Source: Candidatus Palauibacter soopunensis (GTDB taxonomy: Bacteria; Gemmatimonadota; Gemmatimonadetes; Palauibacterales; Palauibacteraceae). Taken from it: 64,000 nt of DNA. The DNA lies in NCBI RefSeq assembly GCF_947581735.1, contig NZ_CANPVT010000053.1:1-64000 (forward strand), read 5' to 3'. Positions 43,275-50,888 of this stretch are shown here, piece after piece; position 1 is the stretch's first letter, and every line of letters starts with the position of its first letter. The translations under genes were made by a program, and so were the position numbers. The notes beneath the pieces were generated by a model. The model saw nothing but the letters and a program-made list of their open reading frames with translations. It did no database searches and was not told where the DNA came from.

Positions 43275-45113
43275 GTGGAGCCAACAAACGTCGGAAGTCC
43301 CGACTACTACCATAAAGTCGTGGATTGCCAGTGGGCCTGCCCGGCCCACACGAACGTACCGGGTTACATCCGCCTCATCGCGCAGGAACGGTACGACGAC
43401 GCCTACATGCTCAACTGGGAGTCGAACGTCTTCCCGGGCATCCTCGGCCGGACGTGCGACCGCCCCTGCGAGCCCGCCTGCCGCCGCGTAAGGGTCGAGG
43501 AGAAACCAGTCGCGATCTGCCGCCTCAAGCGGGTGGCGGCCGACCTCCGGGGCGACGTCACGCCCCGCTTCCCGGAGATCCCGAAGCAGAAGAACGGAAA
43601 GAGGATCGCCTGCGTGGGCGCGGGCCCCGCGTCGCTGACCGTCGCCCGCGACCTCATGCCCCTCGGCTACGAGGTCACGATCTTCGAGAAGAACGACCGG
43701 CCGGGCGGCCTCATGTGGACGAACATTCCCCAGTTCCGGCTGCCCCCGGAAGTGCTGTGGGAGGAGATCGACTACATCCTCGACATGGGCGTGGACATCC
43801 GCTACAACGCGCCCGTCGAAAGCATGAAGTGGCTGCTGGAGCAGGACTTCGACGCCGTCTTCGTCGGCTCCGGCGCCCCGCGCGGCAAGGAGCTGCGCCT
43901 GCCGGGCCGGTACGACACGGACCACATCTACATCGGCATCGACTGGCTGGAATCCGTCGCCTTCGGGCACACGAACTCAATCGAGGAGAACGTGCTCGTC
44001 ATCGGGGTCGGGAACACCGCGATGGACTGCTGCCGGACGTCGAAGCGGATCGGCGGCACGAACGTCAAGGTCATGGCCCGCAAGTCGAAGCCGTACTTCA
44101 AGGCCTCTCCCTGGGAACTGGAGGACGCGGAAGAGGAACTCGTCGACATCGTCGAGAACCACTCGCCCACCGAGTTCGTCGTCGAGGACGGCGTCCTGAA
44201 GGGGATGAACTTCGACATCGTCGAATGGCACGAGAACGATGAGGGGCGCCTCGTCTCCACGAAGCTCGACGAGGCGTTCTTCCCGGCGGAAGCCGTCATC
44301 CTCGCCATCGGGCAGGAGACCGCCTTCCCGTGGATCGAGGATGACGCGGGGATCGAGTTCAACAAGTGGCGCGAGGCGGTCGTCGACAAGACGACCTTCA
44401 TGTCGACGCGCGAGGGCGTCTTCTTCGGCGGCGACGCGGCGTGGGGCCCGGAGAACATCATCTGGGCGGCCGAGCACGGGCATCAGGCGGCGATCTCCAT
44501 CCACGCGTACTGCAACGGCGAAGACCTCCGGAAGCGCCCGCCCGAGCACATGAACCTCGTGAGCGCCAAGATGGGGCTCCACGAGTGGAGCTACTCGAAC
44601 GACTACGAGTACGCGCAGCGGCGGAAGATGCGGCACGTCCGTCTGGAGGAGCGCCTCCAGAGCATCGAGACGGAAGTCGAGGAGGGCTTCGACCTCGAGC
44701 AGACGCTGACCGAGGTCGAACGCTGCCTGAACTGCGACATTCAGACGCATTTCACCGGAAGCCTGTGCATCGAATGCGACGCCTGCATCGACATCTGTCC
44801 TCTCAGCTGCCTCACGATCACGCACAACGGGGAAGAGGCGGAACTTCGCACGCGGCTGACCGCGCCGGCCGAAAACGCGGAGCAGGACATCTACGTGTCG
44901 GAGCCGCTGCCGCAGACGGCCCGCGTCATGGTGAAGGACGAGGACCTCTGCATTCACTGCGGACTGTGCGCGGAGCGCTGTCCGACGGCCGCCTGGGACA
45001 TGCGGACCTTCGATCTGCTCAAGCCCTACGCGGGACAGGACGCGGAGCACCCCTACTCCGGGCTGGGCATCGAGGAGATGTCGCCGGGCGGCCTCGTTTC
45101 GGTGACTCCCTGA
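43275..45113 (+). CDS. GltD-like NAD(P)-FAD oxidoreductase with C-terminal two-cluster ferredoxin domain
   Basis: A 612-residue flavoprotein. The N-terminal cysteine domain (Cys18/Cys22, then TCDRPCEPAC near 62) matches the iron-sulfur region of glutamate synthase small subunit. An FAD motif G-A-G-P-A-S near 114 and an NAD(P) motif G-V-G-N-T-A near 244 follow. The C-terminus has two [4Fe-4S] patterns: C-I-E-C-D-A-C-I-D-I-C-P near 500 and C-I-H-C-G-L-C-A-E-R-C-P near 560. It starts an operon with korA and korB (4-base gap), so it probably passes electrons between ferredoxin and NAD(P) for that enzyme. No glutamate synthase large subunit is nearby. Confidence 0.85.
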   Translation: MEPTNVGSPDYYHKVVDCQWACPAHTNVPGYIRLIAQERYDDAYMLNWESNVFPGILGRTCDRPCEPACRRVRVEEKPVAICRLKRVAADLRGDVTPRFPEIPKQKNGKRIACVGAGPASLTVARDLMPLGYEVTIFEKNDRPGGLMWTNIPQFRLPPEVLWEEIDYILDMGVDIRYNAPVESMKWLLEQDFDAVFVGSGAPRGKELRLPGRYDTDHIYIGIDWLESVAFGHTNSIEENVLVIGVGNTAMDCCRTSKRIGGTNVKVMARKSKPYFKASPWELEDAEEELVDIVENHSPTEFVVEDGVLKGMNFDIVEWHENDEGRLVSTKLDEAFFPAEAVILAIGQETAFPWIEDDAGIEFNKWREAVVDKTTFMSTREGVFFGGDAAWGPENIIWAAEHGHQAAISIHAYCNGEDLRKRPPEHMNLVSAKMGLHEWSYSNDYEYAQRRKMRHVRLEERLQSIETEVEEGFDLEQTLTEVERCLNCDIQTHFTGSLCIECDACIDICPLSCLTITHNGEEAELRTRLTAPAENAEQDIYVSEPLPQTARVMVKDEDLCIHCGLCAERCPTAAWDMRTFDLLKPYAGQDAEHPYSGLGIEEMSPGGLVSVTP

Positions 45114-45117
45114 CGGA

Positions 45118-46959
45118 ATGGCCGACATGAAGGCGGACCGCGTGAACGACTTCGCGCTCAAGATCGGCACCGTGAACGGCACGGGCTCCGCGAGCGCCAA
45201 CGGCCTCATCATGCAGTCGATCTTCCGGATGGGGGTCCCGGTGTCGGGGAAGAACGTCTTCCCCTCGAACATCCAGGGCCTTCCCACCTGGTACGAGATC
45301 CGCGTGAACCGGTCGGGCCACGTCGCCCGCACGCCGGACTTCGACCTCATCGTGGCGATGAACCCGGAGACCTACGCCCAGGACATCGAGGAACTCGTCC
45401 CCGGCGGCTGGCTGCTGTACGACTCGAGCTGGCCCATGGCCGATACGCTGCGGCGCGAGGAGGTGACGTTCCTCGGCGTCCCGCTGGCCGAGATGTGCGT
45501 GAAGACCTTCGACGGCGGCCGCACGCGCATTCTGATGAAGAACATCGCCTACACGGGCGCCCTCGCTGCCCTCCTCGACATCGACATGGATATCATCCGC
45601 GGACTGCTCGAGGAGACCTTCGGCGAGAAGAAGCGTCACCTGCTCGAGGCGAACTTCGAGGCGATCCGGCTCGGCTACGACTATGCGGCCGAGAACTTCG
45701 AGTGCCCCCTGCCGATTCGGCTCGAGGGCATGGACGCCACGCGAGAATCGATCCTGATCGACGGCAACACGGCGGCGGCGCTCGGCTGCGTCTACGCGGG
45801 CGCGACGGTCGCGGCCTGGTATCCGATCACGCCCTCGACCTCGCTGGTCGACGCCTTCACGGCGTATTGCCGACGTCTGCGCGTGGAGGACGAGACCGGG
45901 CGGAGCAAGGCCGCGATCCTGCAGGCGGAGGACGAACTCGCGGCGGCCGGCATCACGATCGGCGCCGGGTGGGCCGGGGCCCGCGCGTTCACGGCCACGA
46001 GCGGGGCCGGGATCTCGCTCATGACGGAGTTCATCGGGCTCGCGTACTACGCCGAAGTCCCGTGCGTCTTCTTCGACATTGAGCGCGTGGGCCCATCGAC
46101 CGGGATGCCCACGCGCACCCAGCAGGGCGACATCCTCCTCTGCGCCTACGCCTCGCACGGAGACACGAAACACCTCTGCCTCTACCCGAAGGACCCGGCG
46201 GAGTGCTTCGAGTTCAGCGTACAGGCGTTCGACCTCGCGGAACGCTTCCAGACGCCCGTCTTCGTGCTCTCCGACCTCGACATCGGGATGAACGACTGGG
46301 TCGTGCCCCGCTTCGAGTGGGACGACGAGTACAGGCCGGACCGCGGGAAGGTGCTCGACGCGGAGGCGCTCGCGGAGATCGAGACCTTCTATCGCTACCT
46401 CGACGTGGACGGCGACGGGATCCCGTATCGGACGATCCCGGGCGAGGATCCGAAGGGTGCCTACTTCACGCGCGGCTCCGGCCACACGAAGTACGGCAAG
46501 TACACGGAGGACCCCGACGAATACCAGGAGGTCATCGACCGCATCGCCGTGAAGATCGACAATGCGGCGGACGCGGTGCCTCCCCCGGAGATCCGCTCGC
46601 GTCCGGACGCCCGATACGGACTCATCACGCTGGGCGCCTGCGACGGCGCGGTGCGCGAGGCCATCGAGCGCATGGAGACGGAAGACGGGCTCCGGCTCGA
46701 CTACATGCGGATCCGCGGGTTTCCCTTCGCGCCCGAGGTCGCGCGCTTCATCGAGGCCCACGACCTCAACATCGTCATCGAACAGAACCGGGACGCGCAG
46801 TTGAAGTCGCTGCTCACGCTGGAGACGCCGGCCTCGAAGGACCGGTTGACCTCGGTCCTCCGTTACGGAGGGCTCCCGCTGAGCGCGCGCCACGTCATCG
46901 CGGGCGTGAAGGACCGCCTCGGTCTCGCGGCGGAGACCGCGGAAGGAGTGGGTGCATGA
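45118..46959 (+). CDS. korA: 2-oxoacid:ferredoxin oxidoreductase, alpha subunit (fused gamma-alpha)
   Basis: A 613-residue subunit. The N-terminal 190 residues are the gamma domain (NGTGSASANGLIMQS). The alpha (pyrimidine-binding) domain follows, with WYPITPST near 240 and later GPSTGMPTRTQQGD. This fused layout matches the two-subunit, oxygen-tolerant KorAB type known from Mycobacterium. The enzyme decarboxylates 2-oxoglutarate or another 2-oxoacid to the acyl-CoA and reduces ferredoxin. Its stop overlaps the korB start (ATGA). ATG at 45127 is an alternative start. Substrate is inferred, not shown. Confidence 0.9.
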   Translation: MADMKADRVNDFALKIGTVNGTGSASANGLIMQSIFRMGVPVSGKNVFPSNIQGLPTWYEIRVNRSGHVARTPDFDLIVAMNPETYAQDIEELVPGGWLLYDSSWPMADTLRREEVTFLGVPLAEMCVKTFDGGRTRILMKNIAYTGALAALLDIDMDIIRGLLEETFGEKKRHLLEANFEAIRLGYDYAAENFECPLPIRLEGMDATRESILIDGNTAAALGCVYAGATVAAWYPITPSTSLVDAFTAYCRRLRVEDETGRSKAAILQAEDELAAAGITIGAGWAGARAFTATSGAGISLMTEFIGLAYYAEVPCVFFDIERVGPSTGMPTRTQQGDILLCAYASHGDTKHLCLYPKDPAECFEFSVQAFDLAERFQTPVFVLSDLDIGMNDWVVPRFEWDDEYRPDRGKVLDAEALAEIETFYRYLDVDGDGIPYRTIPGEDPKGAYFTRGSGHTKYGKYTEDPDEYQEVIDRIAVKIDNAADAVPPPEIRSRPDARYGLITLGACDGAVREAIERMETEDGLRLDYMRIRGFPFAPEVARFIEAHDLNIVIEQNRDAQLKSLLTLETPASKDRLTSVLRYGGLPLSARHVIAGVKDRLGLAAETAEGVGA

Positions 46960-48029
46960 CGTACATCGCCAAGCCGCGGGTCTTCCACCCGAGTCTGGAG
47001 AAGAACGAGCTGGGGCTCACGCGCCGCGACTACGAGGGTGTGATGTCCACGCTGTGTGCGGGGTGCGGCCACGACTCCGTCACCGCCGCGCTGATCGAGG
47101 CGGCGTGGGAACTTGCGATCCCCACGCACCGGGCGGCCAAGATGAGCGGGATCGGCTGCTCGTCGAAGACGACCGCCTACTTCATGTCCGAATCGCACGG
47201 CTTCAACAGCGTGCACGGGCGGATGCCGTCGGTCGCGAGCGGGGCGAACGCCGCGAACCGCGACCTCGTCTACATCGGCGTTTCCGGGGACGGGGACTCG
47301 CTCTCGATCGGGCTCGGGCAACTGTGCCACGCGGTGCGGCGCAACCTCAATCTCCTCTACATCATCGAGAACAACGGGGTCTACGGCCTGACGAAGGGCC
47401 AGTTCTCGGCCTCGGCCGACATGGGCTCGAAGTCGAAGCGGGGCGTACCGAACGAACAGCCTCCCATCGACCCGGCCCTGCTCGGACTCTCGATCGGCGC
47501 GACCTTCGTGGCCCGCGGCTTCTCCGGGGACAAGGACCAGCTCGTCCCCATCATCAAGGCCGGGATCCGGCACCCGGGCCTGGCCCTGGTCGACGTCATC
47601 TCCCCGTGCGTGACCTTCAACGACCACGTGGGTTCGACGAAGAGCTACGCCTACACGCGCGAGCATTTCCGCGAGGCGGTCGAGGCCGCGTTCGTGGCTC
47701 CCAAGGACTTCGTCCCCCCCGCGGATGAGATCACGGCCGACATAGGGTCCGCCGATGTGCGCGACGTTCGCATGCACGACGGCAGCGTGATCCGCTTCCG
47801 CCAGGTGGAAGGCGACTACGATGCGACGGACAGGGACGCCGTGTACGGCTACCTGCGCGAGCGACAGAACGCGGGCGAGGTTCCCACCGGGCTCCTCTAC
47901 GTGGACCCGGAGTCGCGGGATCTGCACGACGTGCTGGGGACGGTCGACCGACCGCTGTGGAACCTCCCCTTCGAGGAATTGTGCCCCGGAGCCGACGCGC
48001 TGGACGCCCTGATGGAGAACTACCGATAG
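46956..48029 (+). CDS. korB: 2-oxoacid:ferredoxin oxidoreductase, beta subunit
   Basis: A 357-residue subunit with the thiamine-diphosphate motif G-D-G-D-S-L near 110 followed by I-E-N-N-G-V-Y-G-L-T-K. Iron-sulfur cysteines are in CAGCGH (Cys34 and Cys37), GCSSK near 69 and SPCVTF near 219. ATG at 46956 overlaps the korA stop and has GGAAGGAG 7 bases upstream. With korA it forms the complete catalytic heterodimer; delta-type ferredoxin is missing, and the fused ferredoxin of the first operon gene may substitute. Confidence 0.92.
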   Translation: MTYIAKPRVFHPSLEKNELGLTRRDYEGVMSTLCAGCGHDSVTAALIEAAWELAIPTHRAAKMSGIGCSSKTTAYFMSESHGFNSVHGRMPSVASGANAANRDLVYIGVSGDGDSLSIGLGQLCHAVRRNLNLLYIIENNGVYGLTKGQFSASADMGSKSKRGVPNEQPPIDPALLGLSIGATFVARGFSGDKDQLVPIIKAGIRHPGLALVDVISPCVTFNDHVGSTKSYAYTREHFREAVEAAFVAPKDFVPPADEITADIGSADVRDVRMHDGSVIRFRQVEGDYDATDRDAVYGYLRERQNAGEVPTGLLYVDPESRDLHDVLGTVDRPLWNLPFEELCPGADALDALMENYR

Positions 48030-48061
48030 CGGCCGAGCGGCGGGCGGCTCGCCTCGAGGCG

Positions 48062-48478
48062 GTGCAGCCCGTGCTTCCGTCGCGGGATGTCGCCGCGGCG
48101 ATCGGTTTCTACGTCGGGCGGCTCGGCTTTGAACTCGCTTTCGCCGATTCCACGCGCGATCCGGGGTACGCCGGCGTGAGGCGGGACGGGATCGAGTTGC
48201 ACCTCCAGTGGCACGACGCGGAGGAGTGGTCCCGCGTCGAGCGGCCCATGCTTCGCTTCGTCGTGCCCGCGGTCGAGGATCTGTTCGAGGAATACCGGGA
48301 TCAGGGGGTCTTCCACGAGCGCACGGCCCTGCGGCGGACGCTATCGGGTACGCGCGAGTTCGCTTTCTACGACCTCGACATGAACGGGCTCACCTTCTAT
48401 CGCGCTCTCGCCGAGGGCGAGACACCGGACGCGCCCGAGGGCGAGGAAGGCGCCGACCGCTACGCCGCGGACCGCTAA
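48062..48478 (+). CDS. VOC-superfamily (glyoxalase/bleomycin-resistance-like) protein
   Basis: A protein of about 138 residues with one glyoxalase-fold module pair: V-L-P-S-R-D-V-A-A-A-I-G-F-Y-V-G-R-L-G-F at the start and D-L-D-M-N-G-L-T-F-Y-R near the end. Metal-ligand positions are partly visible (Gln3, His51, Glu near 102), so a dioxygenase, isomerase or binding role cannot be told apart. The start is unsure: no ATG fits after korB, so I use GTG at 48062, 32 bases past the korB stop. Confidence 0.7.
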   Translation: MQPVLPSRDVAAAIGFYVGRLGFELAFADSTRDPGYAGVRRDGIELHLQWHDAEEWSRVERPMLRFVVPAVEDLFEEYRDQGVFHERTALRRTLSGTREFAFYDLDMNGLTFYRALAEGETPDAPEGEEGADRYAADR

Positions 48479-48481
48479 CGG

Positions 48482-49090
48482 CTACGCGGCGTCGCCGGGA
48501 TCGCATGCGTACCGGGACAGATGTGCGCCGATCAGGGCGCCGACGACCGGTCCCCAGACGTAAGGGAACGAGAAGGAGCCGATCCCCAGGGCCACGGCGG
48601 GATTGAGCACGCCGTTCGATCCGTGGGCGGCCCAGGAGATTCCCACGACGAGTGCCGCGCCGATGACGGCGCCGGTCAGCCGGACCGGGATCCGGTGCAT
48701 GAAGACGGCCGCGATCGTGAAGGCGAGCAACGCGGCGCCCAGCAACTCGGCCACGCCGGTGCCGGCCGACGCGTCCACGGGGAGCGGGACGCGGTCGGCG
48801 AACAGGACGCTTCCGAGGGCGAGGGCCAGTCCGGCGCCCGCGAACTGCGCCGCGATGAACCAGCCGGCGTCCTTCGCGTCGAGCCTGCCCACCGACCAGA
48901 TGGCAATCGTCACAGCCGGGTTGAGCAGGCAGCCCGAGACAGGCCCGAGCAGGTGAACCAGAACCCCCAGCGTGAGTCCCGCCATCGCTGGCGTCGGGAT
49001 GGGAAAACCGGGGTTGTGGACGGAGATCGATACGGACAGCGCGAGCGCGAACGTGCCCACGAGTTCGGCGGCGACAGCCCTCGGCCTCAT
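48482..49090 (-). CDS. Atypical aquaporin/MIP-family channel
   Basis: A 202-residue channel with six hydrophobic helices and two NPA boxes, N57-P-A-V60 and N163-P-A-V166. In AqpZ and GlpF the second box is N-P-A-R, its arginine forming the selectivity filter; here it is valine. ATG at 49090 follows GGGAGAA. The protein is shorter than AqpZ (about 230). The unusual filter predicts a wider, less water-selective pore, possibly for small neutral solutes. It is divergent from the hydroxyproline dehydratase gene. Confidence 0.85.
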   Translation of the reverse strand: MRPRAVAAELVGTFALALSVSISVHNPGFPIPTPAMAGLTLGVLVHLLGPVSGCLLNPAVTIAIWSVGRLDAKDAGWFIAAQFAGAGLALALGSVLFADRVPLPVDASAGTGVAELLGAALLAFTIAAVFMHRIPVRLTGAVIGAALVVGISWAAHGSNGVLNPAVALGIGSFSFPYVWGPVVGALIGAHLSRYACDPGDAA

Positions 49091-49219
49091 GCGTTCTCCC
49101 TGATTGCGCGGGACGGCGAGCCGCCACCGGAGCGGACGTCGGCGGCGGGGCGTAAGATCAGCGGCGCCAGCATACGACGATTCCGTCGCCGGGGGCCACT
49201 GCCTCACCGAGGAGTTCAC

Positions 49220-50248
49220 ATGACCTGGACCGCGCCCGCACACTGGCTGCGCATCGAGACGATCGACGCCCACACCGAGGGAGAGCCGCTGCGCGTCATC
49301 GTGGCGGGGTTCCCGGAGTTGGAGGGAGACACGGTCCTCGCGCGGCGTCGCGTCGCGCGGGCGGACCACGACGAACTGCGCCGCGCGCTGATGTGGGAAC
49401 CGCGGGGACACGCCGACATGTACGGCTGCCTCGTGATGCCTCCCGTACGGCCGGGATCGGACTTCTCCGTCCTGTTCATGCACAACGAGGGCTATTCGAC
49501 CATGTGCGGTCACGGGATCATCGGCGTGGCGAAGATCGCCGTCGAAGCCGGCTGGATCGGCGGGTCGGGCAGGGAGCGGCCCGTGGCGATCGACACGCCC
49601 GCCGGGCTCGTGCGCGCCACCGCAATCCTGGACGGCGAGCGGGTCCGGGAGGTTCGGTTCGTCAACGTGCCTTCCTTCGCGCCCGCACTGGGGGGGGCCG
49701 TAGAGGTCGAAGGGCTGGGTACGGTCTCATACGACCTCGCCTTCGGCGGGGCCTTCTACGCCTACGTCGATGCGGACGCGCTCGGGCTCTCGCTCACCCC
49801 AGGCGGTGGCGCCGATCTCATCGACGCGGGTCGCCGGATCACGCAGGCGGTGTCCTCGTCCGCCGGGGGCGACATCTCGCATCCGGACGACCCCGATCTC
49901 GGATTTCTCTACGGCACCGTATTCACGGGTGCGGCGGCCGACGCCGCGCACCACTCGCGGCACGTCTGCATCTTCGCGGACGGGGAACTCGACCGGAGTC
50001 CGACCGGGACCGCCGTGAGCGGCCGCCTCGCCATCCTTCACGCCCGAGACCAGATCGTCGAGGACGCGGACATCGTCGTCGAGAGCATCATCGGCGGCCG
50101 GTTCAGCGGCCGCATCGTCGACACGACAACCGTCGGTGGACATCCCGCCGTGGTGCCCGAGGTAAGTGGCCGCGCCTGGGTCACGGGCCGGCACGAATTC
50201 CTCGTCGATCCGGAGGACCCGTGGCGCGACGGCTTCCTCGTCCGCTGA
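49220..50248 (+). CDS. Trans-3-hydroxy-L-proline dehydratase (proline racemase family)
   Basis: A 342-residue proline-racemase-fold enzyme. First catalytic residue is Cys96 in STMCGHG. The second site, normally cysteine in racemases (S-P-C-G-T), is Thr262 in DRSPTGTAVSG. The Cys/Thr pair is the established signature of trans-3-hydroxy-L-proline dehydratases (human L3HYPDH type), which form delta-1-pyrroline-2-carboxylate. ATG at 49220 has GAGGAG upstream. The expected next enzyme, a pyrroline-2-carboxylate reductase, is not in the window. Confidence 0.87.
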   Translation: MTWTAPAHWLRIETIDAHTEGEPLRVIVAGFPELEGDTVLARRRVARADHDELRRALMWEPRGHADMYGCLVMPPVRPGSDFSVLFMHNEGYSTMCGHGIIGVAKIAVEAGWIGGSGRERPVAIDTPAGLVRATAILDGERVREVRFVNVPSFAPALGGAVEVEGLGTVSYDLAFGGAFYAYVDADALGLSLTPGGGADLIDAGRRITQAVSSSAGGDISHPDDPDLGFLYGTVFTGAAADAAHHSRHVCIFADGELDRSPTGTAVSGRLAILHARDQIVEDADIVVESIIGGRFSGRIVDTTTVGGHPAVVPEVSGRAWVTGRHEFLVDPEDPWRDGFLVR

Positions 50249-50308
50249 GGGGCCGGTTCCGCTGCTGAGCTGATTCGCGCCCCGAGTCCGCCGCCCACAG
50301 GAGGCGAA

Positions 50309-50878
50309 ATGCCGCATATCGAAACGGTAGCCCCCAACAATGCGACGGGGCTGGTCGCGGACGAGTACGAGAAGGCCGTCCGCCGCGCCGGGCGCGTCTT
50401 CAACGTGATCGGAATCCAGAGCCTGAACCCGCCCGTCATGCGCGCCTCGATCCGGCTCTACGAGGCGTTGATGCTGGCGCCGGGACCGCTGGGGCGGGAT
50501 GTGCGGGAAATGCTGGCGACCGTGACCTCGCGCGAGCTCGACTGCTTCTATTGAACGGAAGCGCACGGAGAGGATCTCCGTCAGGCCACCGGAGACAATG
50601 AGTTGGCCCGCGCGGTCCGGATCGACTATCGGACGGCGGGGCTCGACGTGAAGACGCGCCGGCTGATGGACTATGCGGTGGCGATCACGCGCGAGCCGAC
50701 GTCCACCGCGCGTCGGGACATCGACGAGTTGCGGGAGGTCGGCTGGACCGACGCGCAGATCCTGACCGCGACCGAGGTCGTCGGCTTCTTCAACTACTAC
50801 GTGCGCATGGTCGAAGCGCTGGGCGTCGAACCGGAGCCGGAGATGGAGCGGGACCCGGCCGTGTGGCCGGATCCCTGA
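50309..50878 (+). CDS. AhpD-like selenoprotein (in-frame UGA, CxxU active site)
   Basis: One 190-codon frame with a single internal TGA at 50552-50554. Before it lies an AhpD/carboxymuconolactone-decarboxylase-like half ending in Cys79-Phe-Tyr. After it the same frame continues T-E-A-H-G-E-D-L without shift or further stop. In AhpD-like peroxidases this position is the second cysteine of C-x2-C, followed by x-x-x-H. Here it would be C-F-Y-U-T-E-A-H. A hairpin of 6 perfect pairs with AGGAU loop begins 10 bases after the UGA. The start has an excellent ribosome site (AGGAGG). Expected role: thiol/selenol peroxide or disulfide reduction. A nonsense mutant is the alternative. Confidence 0.8.
50552..50581 (+). 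promoter_or_regulatory. In-frame UGA and candidate bacterial SECIS hairpin
   Basis: TGA is at 50552-50554. Stem arms are ACGGAG (50565-50570) and CTCCGT (50576-50581) around loop AGGAT (50571-50575). The first loop guanine is 17 bases past the UGA. Bacterial SECIS elements need a short stem just downstream of the UGA with a guanine among the first loop bases, read by SelB. This hairpin meets those rules. Confidence 0.75.
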
Positions 50879-50888
50879 TCTCGGCCGG

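Noticed and set aside
48102-48478. Glyoxalase I assignment for the VOC protein
   Set aside because: Metal ligands are not convincingly complete and there is no glutathione or mycothiol context, so only the superfamily is called.
48521-49219. Upstream extension of the hydroxyproline dehydratase frame
   Set aside because: The extension runs antisense through the aquaporin gene. ATG at 49220 with GAGGAG is the natural start.
50309-50554. Treating the AhpD-like gene as a pseudogene or as two separate short genes
   Set aside because: The frame continues unbroken after the UGA, the stop sits exactly at the expected active-site cysteine, and a SECIS-like hairpin follows. A recent nonsense mutation would not predict these together, though it stays possible.
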